NCBI GenBank assembly: GCA_024500155.1
Contig: CM044860.1
Coordinates: 3,394,501-3,458,500, forward strand
Reading direction: 5' to 3'
Length of the DNA stretch: 64,000 bases
Origin: Chenopodium formosanum
Taxonomy: Eukaryota > Streptophyta > Magnoliopsida > Caryophyllales > Amaranthaceae
Positions within the stretch are counted from its first letter, which is position 1. Every line of letters starts with the position of its first letter. A model generated the notes under the pieces. That model was not told where the DNA came from. It saw only the letters and a list, made by a program, of their open reading frames with translations, and did not search any database. A program made the position numbers and the translations under genes. Positions 46,440-58,456 of the stretch are shown here, one piece after another.

Positions 46440-49205
46440 ATGGATCATCAATCGTTAACTGGGTCAACAACCCTCTCAATTGTTTCAAAACCAAAGGTTT
46501 ACCGTCTCATGAACGGTGGTTGCGCCGGCGGAGGTGGTGGTGGTCCCCCTAAATCACCGCCGTCAATCTGGTTCGAAATCCGGTTGTTCTACGTTCGTAT
46601 TGCACCTTGCGCCATTGACGCCGCACCAGATTACCTCACCCTCCGACACCTCCGCGATGAGCTCGGTGTTTCCCTCGAAATCAATGGAAATCGTGTTCCT
46701 GCTTCTGAAACAGCGTCGTCTACGCTTCGAAGAGATCGTGTTGACAGAGAATCGTCCGAGGTTACATATGTTAGCACCGACAACGTTAAGGTCTCCGGCG
46801 GCGTGGAGTTCGAGGTTTGTGAGATGGATAATTTGCTACTTTGTGGGTCCTTTGGAAAGTTCGAGAATGAGTGGAGTATGGATTGTTATGCCGGCGGTTC
46901 GTCGTCGGCGTTTTTTCAGCCGAAATTAGGGATTTCGTCGCCGTCGATTGAGGTTTATGTTGCCGGAAGATGGTCGGATACGCCGGTGATATTGACGAAG
47001 ATGATGAACTTTAGTCCTCGGAGAAAGTCGCCGAGGTATAGCACTTTGGATGCGATTCCGGAGGTTTCTGATGAGACTGAGAAACATCAGAAGATTGTTG
47101 CTGTTAATGGTTTGATTCACCGGAAATTACAGGTAATTCATTTAATTCATTGTTCACTTTCATATTGAATTTTGAATACATTTTTGAGATTTTTGTTTTG
47201 ATTTGTTTGCTAATATTGTTTTGATTTCTATGATTTGTGTTCCTGTAAAAGATAGATATTTATTTATTTTTGAATCATACTGTGAGTGATAAATATGTAT
47301 TGAGAATTTGAGATTTCATGGAAATGGAGATGCATTTTTATGTTTAATTATTGGATTACTTAGAAATGATATTTGTGTAATTATGTTAGTATTTCAATGG
47401 AAGGTTAATGATGTTATATCGGTAAGTTTTGGAATTGGAATGATTTTAAAATATTGACTGATAATTTGTGATATACCAACACTACCATTTCCACCTAGGA
47501 AGGTAGAAACACCTGTCACCTTGGCACGTAGTTAGTTGAGTTACTTATGTGGTGAGGAATTGATAAACGTAGTGGTACCATGCTCACCTTTATCGGAGTA
47601 CGTGATAACGCTATTGATGAGAAGTTATTAGATGATCGAGGACCATGGTGTTATTTATGATTCCGACTAATTACAAAGGATACCAATATCACCGGTATAT
47701 TTGATGATGTAAATTTATTTGATTTGGAATCATCAAGGGTGTCACTTTGCATTTGGATGGGATTATGAATGACCTGGTGGTCCTGAAACATGTTAAAATC
47801 TCTCATTCTTTGGGGAGGTGAGTTATTGTAAGAAAACTGTTAGTTGGAGCATAATTTGTTCATGAAGATGGAGATCTCATGCTTATCTTGTGAGTAGTAG
47901 GATTGGTAGGATTATGGAAACATATCTAGATTATTGATTGCTCCTTGTGTAGCTTTAAGCAAGCAATAAAGCTAAATAATTCATATGCCTGACAGTTGAA
48001 ATGTCAGTGAGCTGATCTTGTGAGCTATTCTTACTGATTTCCTGTTTCTGGGCATTGAATTAGTAAATTTGAGCAACAAATTAGGGGTAACAGCATGATT
48101 AGGCTTTTGGTTTATGATTTTTTTTAATAGTGTTTTTAGGTAAAGGATCAGTTTGCTGAGTGTTAAGGTGTTTCAGTGGGGGGAAATCGACACCAGTCAT
48201 CCTACCAATTATCTCTAGGTACTCGTTTGATTTCAATTATACTGTTGGTTTGATTGGTAGAGTAATTTAACAAATAGCGTGAGTAAAATTAGGGAAAGAA
48301 ATTGAAAGTTGTTTTCAGAAAGTTGTTTTCATATTGTTTTATATTTTTTGGAGGACTTCAAAATAGGAAATATAGAGGATTGGCTAGGGATAAGGTTGAA
48401 CTCTTGACTTCCCCACTGCTTGCTATGATGAATTTATACTAGAATTATTAGTTGTTGCCATTGTAGGTACAGTATATTCACCTTCTCACATCATTTCACT
48501 AGCATTAGTAATTGTATCCTTTTGCTTGCCAAATCTAAAGGTTCAGAACTAACCTTGTACCTAGCAAAGAAAACAATTGTTTGTTGAAGCAATCATGACT
48601 AAATGGCCCTCTCAATTCCCGTGAGCTAACAGAGCCAGTTTCCCAAGGCCTCAATTCTCACCCACTATCCAAATTTCATGGTTGAAAAACCACTACTTCC
48701 TCAAGCTGGACTGGAGGCCTGGTGTGGGGTTTGTTTTTTACTTGCCAATGTCTAGCAAAGGTATAATATTGATTTTAGACAGCTGTAGAGCTGCCTCACC
48801 TTGTCCTGTGTTGCTATTTTTTTCCTAGAAATATGTATTTGCATTTTGTGACACCTCTGTTTCACTTGTGCCAATTTGTCTATTGCTTTCCACTTGTTTG
48901 TTCATTACAAAGGTGCAAAGTAAATGGTTTTTTTTTAAATTCTTTATATAATTTGAAGCAATATTTGGTTATTGCAGATCACTGAGGCTGAAGATGAGTA
49001 TGAAGCAGAGGGAAAGTTAATGCACAATTGGTATCCGGATGAGGTTTATGAAGGGGAGGATGGCCAACTCACTTGGTTCAATGCTGGAGTAAGAGTTGGT
49101 GTTGGTATTGGTCTTGGTATGTGTTTAGGAATTGGTATTGGTGTTGGATTACTTATGCGATCATATCAAACCACCACCAGGAACTTCAGGAGGAGATTCT
49201 TCTGA
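46440..49205 (+). CDS. At1g01500-like protein of unknown function, C-terminal membrane segment
   Basis: Two exons, 46440-47132 and 48978-49205 (intron 1845 bp, GT..AG, phase 0), giving 306 codons plus stop. The N-terminal part has a glycine run (GGCAGGGGGGPP), then a conserved SIWFEIRLFYVRI block and long soluble segments. Exon 2 opens acidic (ITEAEDEYEAEGK) and ends with a glycine-patterned hydrophobic stretch at residues 267-291 and a basic tail (RNFRRRFF). The pattern of one membrane span with a basic end suggests tail anchoring. Databases usually carry the misleading name 'erythronate-4-phosphate dehydrogenase family protein' for this family; I see no NAD-binding or dehydrogenase motif. 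I therefore call it unknown. The start ATG follows a C/T-rich leader and is the first in frame. Confidence 0.85.
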
Positions 49206-51860
49206 TTTTACATGAATGCTCCCTTTATTGTCTAAGAAAGGACTCATGGGAAAAATGTAGAATTATATTGCTACTGCAGCAAGACTCCATGCCGATGGAT
49301 TATAAACCCACAACACTAACGTTCGTGTTTTCTCCTCAGATGGAGGCTAGAAACTGTATAAAATTGCAGTTAATATAAGCTAATAATATCAAGCAGTCAA
49401 GACAGCCACCACATACTTTCAGAATTTCCCGTGTAGCAAAGGTATGAATTGTTTGAGTGAAATTTGGAGGTGAGTCTGTATGATACCATGAGAAAGTTAA
49501 GAAATCTGCATTTCACATCAGTTTTTAGATAGTCATTAGGGTGTTTTGCAGTATGTAACCTAAATCTGGAACCATGAGACGGTGTTAAGCATTGTCCAGG
49601 AAGGTGGTGTAAAAATTGTGTATCTGAGTAAGCATGTTAGCTTCCTGCATATATTGTTTCATTTTGTAGAGATAAGCAATTTTGGCATGTCCGTTAAAAG
49701 AGTGTATATTCTGTTTCACAGTATTTGTTAAGGTTGTTATCTTTGTTGTTAAAACAATAATGTGAGGTGCCTCACTTTCATGAATATATTTTAGCTTGGA
49801 TGTGTTCCATTTTGAATTTTCAACTCCTCCTTGTGGTGTAGATAATTTCAATAATTGGGGTTAATGGCGTTGAAAGTTTCCTTAATATGTGATGCTTGGT
49901 AGTTATTAGTTTGGAGGCAGATTTTGTAGAGAAACAAGAGGCTGGTTTCTTAGGAAAATGAGAGGTTGGTACTTGATACGATCCGGTGCACATTATAGGA
50001 CAAGCATTAGATTTGGTCCCAGTATCATGTTGTTCATGATGCAATATCAATTCGGCGGGCCTTTATGTGATGATGTAAATTCAATTGGTTGGTGATGGTT
50101 ATGATGGTGATTATTCAGCTTATTATAGAAGTAACATTGGATTTGACTAATTTAAGCAAGGTTAAATGAGTAAATATGCTTATTGGTTAACTAAATCCTT
50201 GTGAAACGACAAATATGGAGAATTTTCGTCCTCCATTTAATGTTGGCCGTTGCTCAAATCATATGTGAAAATAATTAATTATGTTTTGTTAGATCAGACT
50301 TTTCTTGGTTTTTCAACAACCATAATTAGAAGTGGCAGTGTCACATGAATTAGTAGTGTTAGTATGGCCTCTACTTCCAAGCCCCATGTGACATGGTATG
50401 GCACTCCTTCAAGAAAAAAGGAAAAGTGTCGACAATTGTAAGGATTTGATTTATCAAGCAAGGTGGGTAAGCCAGCAAGTGTGATTTGGCATCGACGCAT
50501 CACTTATTCAAATACTAGTAAATGTTAGGATTTGATTTGATAAGGAGTATTTTTAAGTTGCGATCTGCAAACTTAACTTTGAACTCGGATTATCTCTTTA
50601 AAATAAGTTTCTTAAAATGGATAATAATTGGTGAAATATGAAGCACTTTGTATGATACATAGTACAATTGTACACTTTTAATTTTGCAAATGGATATGTT
50701 TAGTTGGATATTTATCAGACTATGCTCAAATCATAATCTTGCTCTAACCTTCTGTTCACTTGCTTTTGAACATCCAATCACTAATTGCAATATCAACAAT
50801 TCAACATAATTATTTTTATCATCAACTAATAATATTATTGTAATTTTCTCATAAATTGAAATACGTGTGATAATAATGGGAATAAAATTCTATGATAATC
50901 TATTTAATCATAAACTCATTCCTTTTGGTTGTACATAAATCCAACAAGTAACCCTCTTCTTTCAATAAAACCAACAAACCATCACACAAAACACATACAA
51001 AGTTTCAAAACATAAGAAGTTAAGAACACAATATACGGTTGCAAATAAAATCAACAACCTTAACAAAACACTAGTCCATCCATTATAAAATATTAGATAG
51101 GTCGAGAAATGTTTCATCCATCTAATTGGATTATTACATGAAGTTTAACAAAGTGTTGTTTTCTTTCTTCTAATCCATAAAACTGATTTCTCTTACCACA
51201 ATTCATGAGGATGACCGATTTTGTTGAACATAACAAGAGTTGTTTTAACTTATTGGAACTAATCCTAGCTTAGTTGAATCAAATATAGATCATATATCTA
51301 AACTCATGACATTTTCAACCATTAGAGCTTATATCATAAAATATATTGTTGGAATGTATCCAAATGAACTATTGAATGAATGATCAAACTTACTACTAAG
51401 GACTTGTTCTCCTCAACTTATTTTAGATACTTAATACTTATTCTTTAATAAATTCAGATTGGATCAGAAAGATTCAGATCATAACTTTTAATTATCATTT
51501 ACTTATCATTAAATATCGTTAATTACGTATTAAGTTTTTTTTATAAAAATTACATATTTAAAAAGTTGATAATGAGATGAATTTAACAAGTTTCACTTTG
51601 ATTATAATTACATGTGATGTAATGATGTGAAAATGGTATAAAGATGAAAGTGAAAATAGAAATTATAAACTTGCTAACCAAATTTGCCCCTAATTTATCT
51701 TGTATTTTCTCAAAGTAATATTTTAAAGAAAAAGAAAAAGAAAAAGGACGTGGGTTGAATAGAACACATCTGAAAATTGAAAAATGAAAGACCAACAAAA
51801 AAAGTGGGAGAAGAAGAAGACTTTCCGACCAGTAATTTGTACGGAGTAGTTTACTTGCGA
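49206..51860. other. Intergenic between the unknown gene and AN
   Basis: The 3' untranslated region to about 49560, then AT-rich spacer. Short frames on either strand show no protein-like features. A (GAAAAA)-like run lies at 51721-51746. Confidence 0.5.
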
Positions 51861-52076
51861 CTTTCTCCCCTTTTCAATTTCTCTCTTCTCCTCCTCCTCA
51901 ATTTCCCCAATTAAAAAAAAATCATCCGACAAAGGAGAGAGAAAACACACACTCAACTGCATTTACCATTACCATTACCATTCCAGTTAACCCCATCTCA
52001 ATTTTCAAAATGAACCCTTAAAAACAACCCCCATTTCACCGCCACAACAACCACCACCTCCGGCCCAGCCCGCAAA
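51860..52076 (+). promoter_or_regulatory. CT-rich leader of ANGUSTIFOLIA
   Basis: CTTTCTCCCC...TTTCTCTCTTCTCCTCCTCC then CATTACCATTACCATTACC repeats precede the ATG at 52077. An upstream ATG near 52010 (AAAATGAACCC) is followed within four codons by TAA, so it is a minimal upstream frame. The leader extent is inferred. Confidence 0.45.
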
Positions 52077-55000
52077 ATGTCGATCAAATCAACGGGCCAC
52101 CACCACAACAAGCCCACATCACCAATCCCCTTAGTCGTAACCCTAAACTGCATCGAAGACAACGCTTTAGAACAACACTCCCTCGCCGGAGTCGCCGCCT
52201 TCGAACACGTTGGCTTAAGCCGATTAGCCGACGGTAGAATCGAGTCAGCCGCCGCTGTTCTCCTCCACTCCCTCGCGTTCCTCCCACGCGCCGCCCAGCG
52301 TCGGCTTCGTCCATGGCAGCTTGTTCTCTGCCTCGGCTCATCCGACCGCGCCGTTGATTCTGCTTTAGCCGCCGATCTTGGACTACGGCTTGTCCACATC
52401 GATGTTTCGAGGTCCGAGGAGATCGCTGATACTGTTATGGCTCTTGTTCTTGGCCTTTTGCGACGGACGCATCTGTTGTCGCGGCATTCTCTGTCTTCGT
52501 CTGGGTGGTTGGGTTCTGTGCAACCGCTTTGTCGAGGGATGCGACGGTGTCGGGGGTTAGTGCTTGGGATTGTTGGGAGATCTGCGTCTGCTACGTCTTT
52601 GGCTACCAGGAGTTTGTCGTTTAAGATGAATGTGCTTTATTTTGATGTTTCCCAGGTAAGGTTGTTTCACATTTTTGTGTAATTATGTCAATTTCGGTTG
52701 AGTTTGTGGAGTTTTCTTGCATAAAGATTGGTTTTTGAGAGCGAAAGATTTGATCTTGCTTGTTGTGTGACATTGGGTTGATTTATCTATTTTTCAGGAG
52801 TTTGTTTGGTGGAATGAATGTTGTGGTTAATTTATGTAATTGATGAAGGAATTAGGTAGAATGGTTTGTTTTGGAGATGAAAAAATGATATTGATTGTTT
52901 AATTAGTGTGACATTGTGTTTATTGCCTGGCTTCTGTTTATTGATTTGCTGATATGCCTAAAATTTAGCTTAATTATGCAGTTGGTTAGAATGTTTCTTG
53001 CAAGATGGTTCTCAAGGGGCAAGAAAAATATTATCTTCATTGGTTTGTTATTAGCTGTAGAAGACAGTATATTGTCCGAAATGATGATCAGAGGACGGTG
53101 TAGATGCGGGGAAGAGAAGTGATTCATTTGATTCAAAACCAAATTATTTGCATTTGGTTTTAGAATTAGAACTTATAAGCGTTAAGATGATTACTAGGAT
53201 CACAAAAATTTGGCTTGGATACATAATTTGGGATTTTGGTGTTTGGGGGGAATGAAATGTATGGAAAGCTGGCCAGGTGAGACATAGGTTTGGTTGTATA
53301 CTTGTATTCAATGCCATTTTTGGAATTTAGGTCAGGCCTTGGGTTTGACGTAACAATTTGACGTGAGGATGATAACTCAGCTTCTACTATGCCAATCTCA
53401 ACTCCTCCCTCCCCCTTCCATAAAAGGATGCAATATGTATTGATATGATCATATTATGAATCTTGTGATTGTAGGTCTTTTCTTCTCTTTTTGCAATATG
53501 TGAGAGGTAAATACTAAATAGGGTACACTCTTGAAATTGATTTAGTTGGTTTGATGAATGCCGTGCTCACAGATGTGCCCTTCTGGTACAAAATGACAAC
53601 CAGTAACATGAATGTGAAGGAATTTTGAGGGTCTTAAAGCTCCATTTTTTCTTATTTTTCTTACTTTTCAGCTTTGTGCTTGGAAGTTCTTTTCAATTTT
53701 TTTTTTTACTGAATAGTGTCTGATAATTTTTTCTCATTTCTTCCAGGCTCAAGTAAGCAGGTCGATTATATTCCCTCCTGCTGCCAGGAGAATGGAGACA
53801 CTCAATGATTTAATGGCTGCAAGTGATGTGATCTCTCTCCATTGTGCTTTGACAGACGAGACTGTCCAGATTATTAATGCTGAATGCTTGCAGCATATCA
53901 AACATGGTAATATTAATTATTTATATGCTACAACTGTTTCTTATTTTTTTTTTATTTTATTTTTTAAGCTAGTGCTTTTTTACCCTATTTTTCTTTTTAA
54001 TGCTGATAAACATTCTATTCAGGTGCATATTTGGTAAACACTGGAAGCAGTCAGCTTTTGGATGATTGTGCGGTGAAGCAGCTATTGATCGATGGAGTCC
54101 TTGCTGGCTGTGCACTGGACGGTGCTGAAGGGCCACAATGGATGGAAGCATGGGTATGTTCACTAGTATGAAAACAGAAATGCACGTGTCGCAATCTATT
54201 TGTATTCGTTTCTATCTTTCTTGGTTTTGTGCATGCATACAGGGCTTTACATTTTACAGAATATTTATTAGTATTGCATGTGCATCACAATTGTGCACTC
54301 AGCATATATGATGCTGTCGTTTACCTTATTCTGTAAAAATGAATGTGGTTATCTTCAGCATAGGCTCTAGATATCTTTGGAAGCTTATAGTCCTGCATTC
54401 ATGCACAATTTTGGAAAGCTTTTGTTACAATTTGTGTCCATCTAGGTGACTCTTTGATTGCTGTTGGGGAAGTTACATATGCAGTGTCCCCACCAATCCT
54501 TGCTGCTCCCTATGGATCTTATCTGAGTGAAGGAAGAATGCATATTTGTAACTCTTAACATAATAAGTCAATTTAATCTATAACTTTTTAAAATTTTGAG
54601 ACTGGAGGAGCTGTGCCAATTCGATTGTGATGCTGATAAGAAATTAGCCATGTCTAGCACTATATTCCAGTGGCTGATCCGCTGATGGGAGGAGTGTGTG
54701 CACTTTGATATTAATCTCATTAGAGTCATTACCCTTCATGTTCGGAAGTAACTAGTGTGCTTTTTTCTATTTAATTGTGTGATGTTTTGATTCAGTTAGA
54801 GTGCATTATTTGTTTTAACATGACCATGTCCTCTGATATAGTTGGCACATGATGTTTCAGGTCAGGGAGATGCCTAATGTGTTGGTACTACCACGAAGTG
54901 CAGATTACAGCGAAGAAGTATGGTTGGAGATAAGAGAAAAGGCCATTTCTATATTGCAAACTTACTTCCTTGATGGTGTTGTTCCAGGCAGTGCTGTCTC

Positions 55001-57158
55001 TGATGACGAGGACGAGGAAAGCGAAATAACCTTTGAGAATGAGCAATCTGATAAACATGACAGAGAAAGACTGTCGCAGAGTCCAGTTCTTGAGCGTCTG
55101 AACATTGATAACTTAGCGACGCCAGAAAGTTCCCATAGGAAATCTTCATCTGCTCAATTAGATTCTCCTAGCCAGCCCCAGGTTTCAGGTTTGTCTCCAA
55201 ATAATTCTGCGCAATCTGAAACGAAGCGTAGTAGATCAAGCAAAAAGGCTAAAAAGAGACATGCTCGCCAAAAGTCCCAACATAAAATTGAGGACATCGT
55301 AGAAAAAGAGAGTACTTCACAGCAGGAAGATGATGCTGCTATGAGCGGTACTGAGCAGGTTCAAAGCTATGGTTCTAGGTGTGCTTCACCAGAAGACTCT
55401 AGGAGTAGGAAAACATCGATAGAATTGGTGCAAGAATCATCATTGGACTTGTTTCAGAAATCAGGCAAGAGCACTAGTCGGAAATCTGCAGAGCTACTTA
55501 AAGATGGTTGTGTTATAGCCTTACATGCAAGGGAACGCTCTGGGCTGCATGTCTCAAGACAAAGGGTAAAGGGAGGTGGTTGGTTCCTGGATACAATGCA
55601 TAGTGTTACCAAAAGAGATCCTGCAGCGCAGTTTCTTGTTGTTTTTGGAAGCAAGGTAAGTTCATGCAGTTTTCTTCGTGTGTTGTACATTGTTGGATTA
55701 ATTGACGCTGAAAAGTTTATCCACTTTTTTTTTTCCTTGTCTGCTGATATTGTATGTTGCAATTTCCAGGATACAATTGGATTGCGATCGCTTGCAGCTG
55801 GTGGGAAATTGTTGCAGGTATGTTATTATTTCTAAGAGATGTATTAGGTTCTGGCTCACATTGCTATGTTTTTGAGTTTTTAATTCCATTGTTCTGTCTA
55901 TTGCATAAGAATTGTCAGATTTATGCTAGTTTATCTGTTATTATGAGATGGATTAGAGAGGGGGAAGAAAATGGTGACTACCAGTAACATTTTTTAAATT
56001 CTGTGAATATACTACGGATTTCTAATTTAGTTTGCTTTAAGAGTTTCATGGAACTAGGTAGTAGATGTCAATGTCACATTATAGTACTTGTTAGTTGAAA
56101 GTTCATTGGGGTGAAACTAACAAGATCCCACACAACTATATACTATTTTAAACTACTCCGTATAAACCATCAAATCTAGTTAAAGTGGAGTAAACGATTA
56201 GTGCATTAAGTCAAAGTGTTGCAAGTAAAAGAAATTGAAGGAAGTATTTCTTTTGTTTATAGATTTGGTCTTCCTTTGACCCCTTGATTGTTTGACTTTA
56301 CCCTTTTCACATCCAAATGTCCAAATGGTGTATCAGATCATTAGACAAATCTATATTTTACTGTGTTATCTGATGAATTGGAATTCATAATATCATATTA
56401 TCATTCACTGCTCTTTTGTATAATAAGTGTTTGATTAATGTTCATTGCTTTTCTATGCGAGCTGTAGCTCATCAAGTTCTTTTGATGATGCAGATAAATA
56501 GAAAGATGGAATTTGTATTTGCCAGCCACAGCTTTGATGTATGGGAGAGTTGGTCATTAGAAGGTCCTTTGGAGGAGTGTAGATTGGTTAATTGTAGAAA
56601 TACACAGGTAACTTTTTTATGAACTTCATATATCGGTTATATACTAAGGTCTCATCGAGATTTACATGTTCTTCGTTTTTGTTTTCCTATCAGTTACAAT
56701 GTTGTTTCCCAAAGGTCTAGGCCTCTAGGGTTTGAATCTTGCCAAATGAGGGTACTCCCCTTATTCCCAAGTCTAGCTCGCAAATATTGGACAAAAAAAC
56801 CTTTAAAGTTGAGGTCTGGTCAAAGTCCTCCATACCGTAAAAAAAAAATAGTTGCATGTGTTAGAGGAGGTCTAGAACTTGTAGAGAGTCTGGTGCCTGT
56901 GCTTTTGCAGATTGCAAGGCTTATTGCTTAATTACACAGGGCACAGAAGAACTGAAACATTGGCATTTTGCGATGTAAAGTTCTAGTTTTGTTTTGTAAA
57001 CTCTAAATCGTAGGGCCCAATCTTGAGACTTTTTACATTTTGTTTAAAAAGTTTGTCACTTCAATTTTATCTTTTGGTGTTTGCAGGGTGTTCTTGATGT
57101 GCGAATTGAAGTTTTGGCTTCTGTAGGAGAAGATGGAGTGTTGCGTTGGCTAGATTAG
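52077..57158 (+). CDS. AN: ANGUSTIFOLIA, plant CtBP/BARS-like protein
   Basis: Seven exons: 52077-52655, 53747-53906, 54023-54153, 54861-55655, 55770-55817, 56494-56607 and 57087-57158. They give 632 codons plus stop, close to the Arabidopsis protein, with all junctions GT..AG and in phase. The protein belongs to the D-2-hydroxyacid dehydrogenase fold of CtBP co-repressors. It is known to control leaf cell shape, microtubule order and trichome branching. Visible marks: an LxCxE-type LNCIE at residues 23-27; the degenerate dinucleotide loop GIVGRS (164-169) in place of GxGxxG; ASDVISLHC; LVNTGSSQLLDDCAVKQ; CALDGAEGPQWMEAW; a lysine/arginine-rich nuclear signal at 412-432; and a plant-specific C-terminal part ending GEDGVLRWLD. 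Catalytic dehydrogenase activity is not expected. Two long introns (after exons 1 and 5) contain nothing recognised. Confidence 0.95.
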
Positions 57159-58290
57159 GTTCGCAGAGCTGATGAAATGTTGGTTGTCAAATTACTCGTA
57201 TTAGATTGCTTATAATTCAACACGGCTTGTAACTTTGTATATCTTTCAGTACTATGTACCTCATCAGCATTTAGTGTGTTATTCTGTTAGAAGTGTTAGT
57301 ATTCCTTGGAGATTATTTCGAGTTTATGTTGAACGTTCATTCTGATCAGCAAACCATCAAATTGAATTGATCCAATTTTGTATTGGAAAAGAGAAGAAAT
57401 TTTTCGTGTATCTAATGGCCAATTCGCCTAATGAGCCATTTTGTCATGTGTCACCTCCTTTTACTACGTGATGTTGTGCATGTCATAGAAACAAGTTAGC
57501 TCTTTGCTTTTTACACGAATTTCCTTTACAAGCATAATTTTTTATGGCTTAATTCTTGAACGGTGATGACAAAGTGTTTCTTCATATGATTGCAAAGAAG
57601 ATTCCATTCGACCTTATATGCTTCTAGTATCAAACTTGAGCTCGACTAAGCCAGCAAAGAGGCTCGGCTCATATTCACTCACCGAGTCACCGCTACACTC
57701 ATATTAGAGGTGTTAATTCGGATGTTCGGATTGAGTTTGATGAGGTCGGGTTGGATCGTGTCAATTTTTAAAGTTGAGTCATACAAAATTATTGTGTCCT
57801 CCGGGTCGAAGTCTTAATCGGATATTTTTCGAGTTTGTTTTGGATCGGGTTGAGTGTGGCTTTAACAACTCTACTCATGATTCCAGACACTAAGCACACC
57901 GTCACCGTGTGATAACGCGTCTACAATCGCCATATGGTTCACCCGGATACACAATACGAGCTCTCCCATGAATCTAACCCGGATTTATTTTTCTACCACT
58001 CCATCATCCAATAATAAAACATGAAAACAAAAAAAGGGCCGTGCAAATGTGCAATCACAACAGTCAGCTAAACAGTCGACAACACATCCCTTAATCTTTA
58101 CAGCAGCCACCCCACACTATGGCACGTTGCTGTAGTATTCAATACCAATTCCCCACCACCACACACGTCAAAATGACTATTCTACCCTCCAAATTCCACC
58201 ACACACTAAATGTCAATCATTTCTTTTTTTCTTTTATTTTTCAAAAAATACAAAAATAGAAGGCGGTTATAAGATCATCCGGTGACCCAT
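57159..58290. other. Intergenic between AN and RVE, with a possible MITE
   Basis: The AN 3' region followed by AT-rich DNA. At about 57704-57874 a segment opens TTAGAGGTGTTAATTC and closes TTTAACAACTCTA, with GGATGTTCGGATTGAG and GGTCGGGTTGGATCG inside. It is possibly a short MITE related in style to 440-894. No further gene is evident. Confidence 0.45.
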
Positions 58291-58297
58291 CTTTCCA

Positions 58298-58305
58298 TAT
58301 ATAAA
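58298..58305 (+). promoter_or_regulatory. TATA box of the RVE gene
   Basis: TATATAAA, about 155 bp upstream of the ATG at 58457, with an A/C-rich leader after it. Confidence 0.6.
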
Positions 58306-58456
58306 CCACAAGAACCTCTTCACTTTGCCATTTTCCAGAAAATTCACCAACTTCTTCGAACTCACAATCCGATTTCAATTTTAATCAATCAATTAATCAT
58401 TTATAAATTCAATCGAATTTTTAAATTGATTGAATTTTCATTTTGAAGATTTTATA

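Noticed and set aside
52084..52399. Arg-rich minus-strand frames opposite AN exon 1
   Set aside because: Antisense shadows of a GC-rich exon with a strong plus-strand match to ANGUSTIFOLIA.
56690..56820. GGGTTTGAATCTTGCC, a tRNA B-box-like motif in AN intron 6
   Set aside because: No A box at the right distance, no poly-A tail and no target duplication, so a SINE or tRNA call is not supported.
58430..58456. Upstream extension of the RVE protein by nine codons (NFHFEDFI segment)
   Set aside because: The triplet at 58430 is TTG, not ATG. The first ATG in frame is 58457, which fits the family start.
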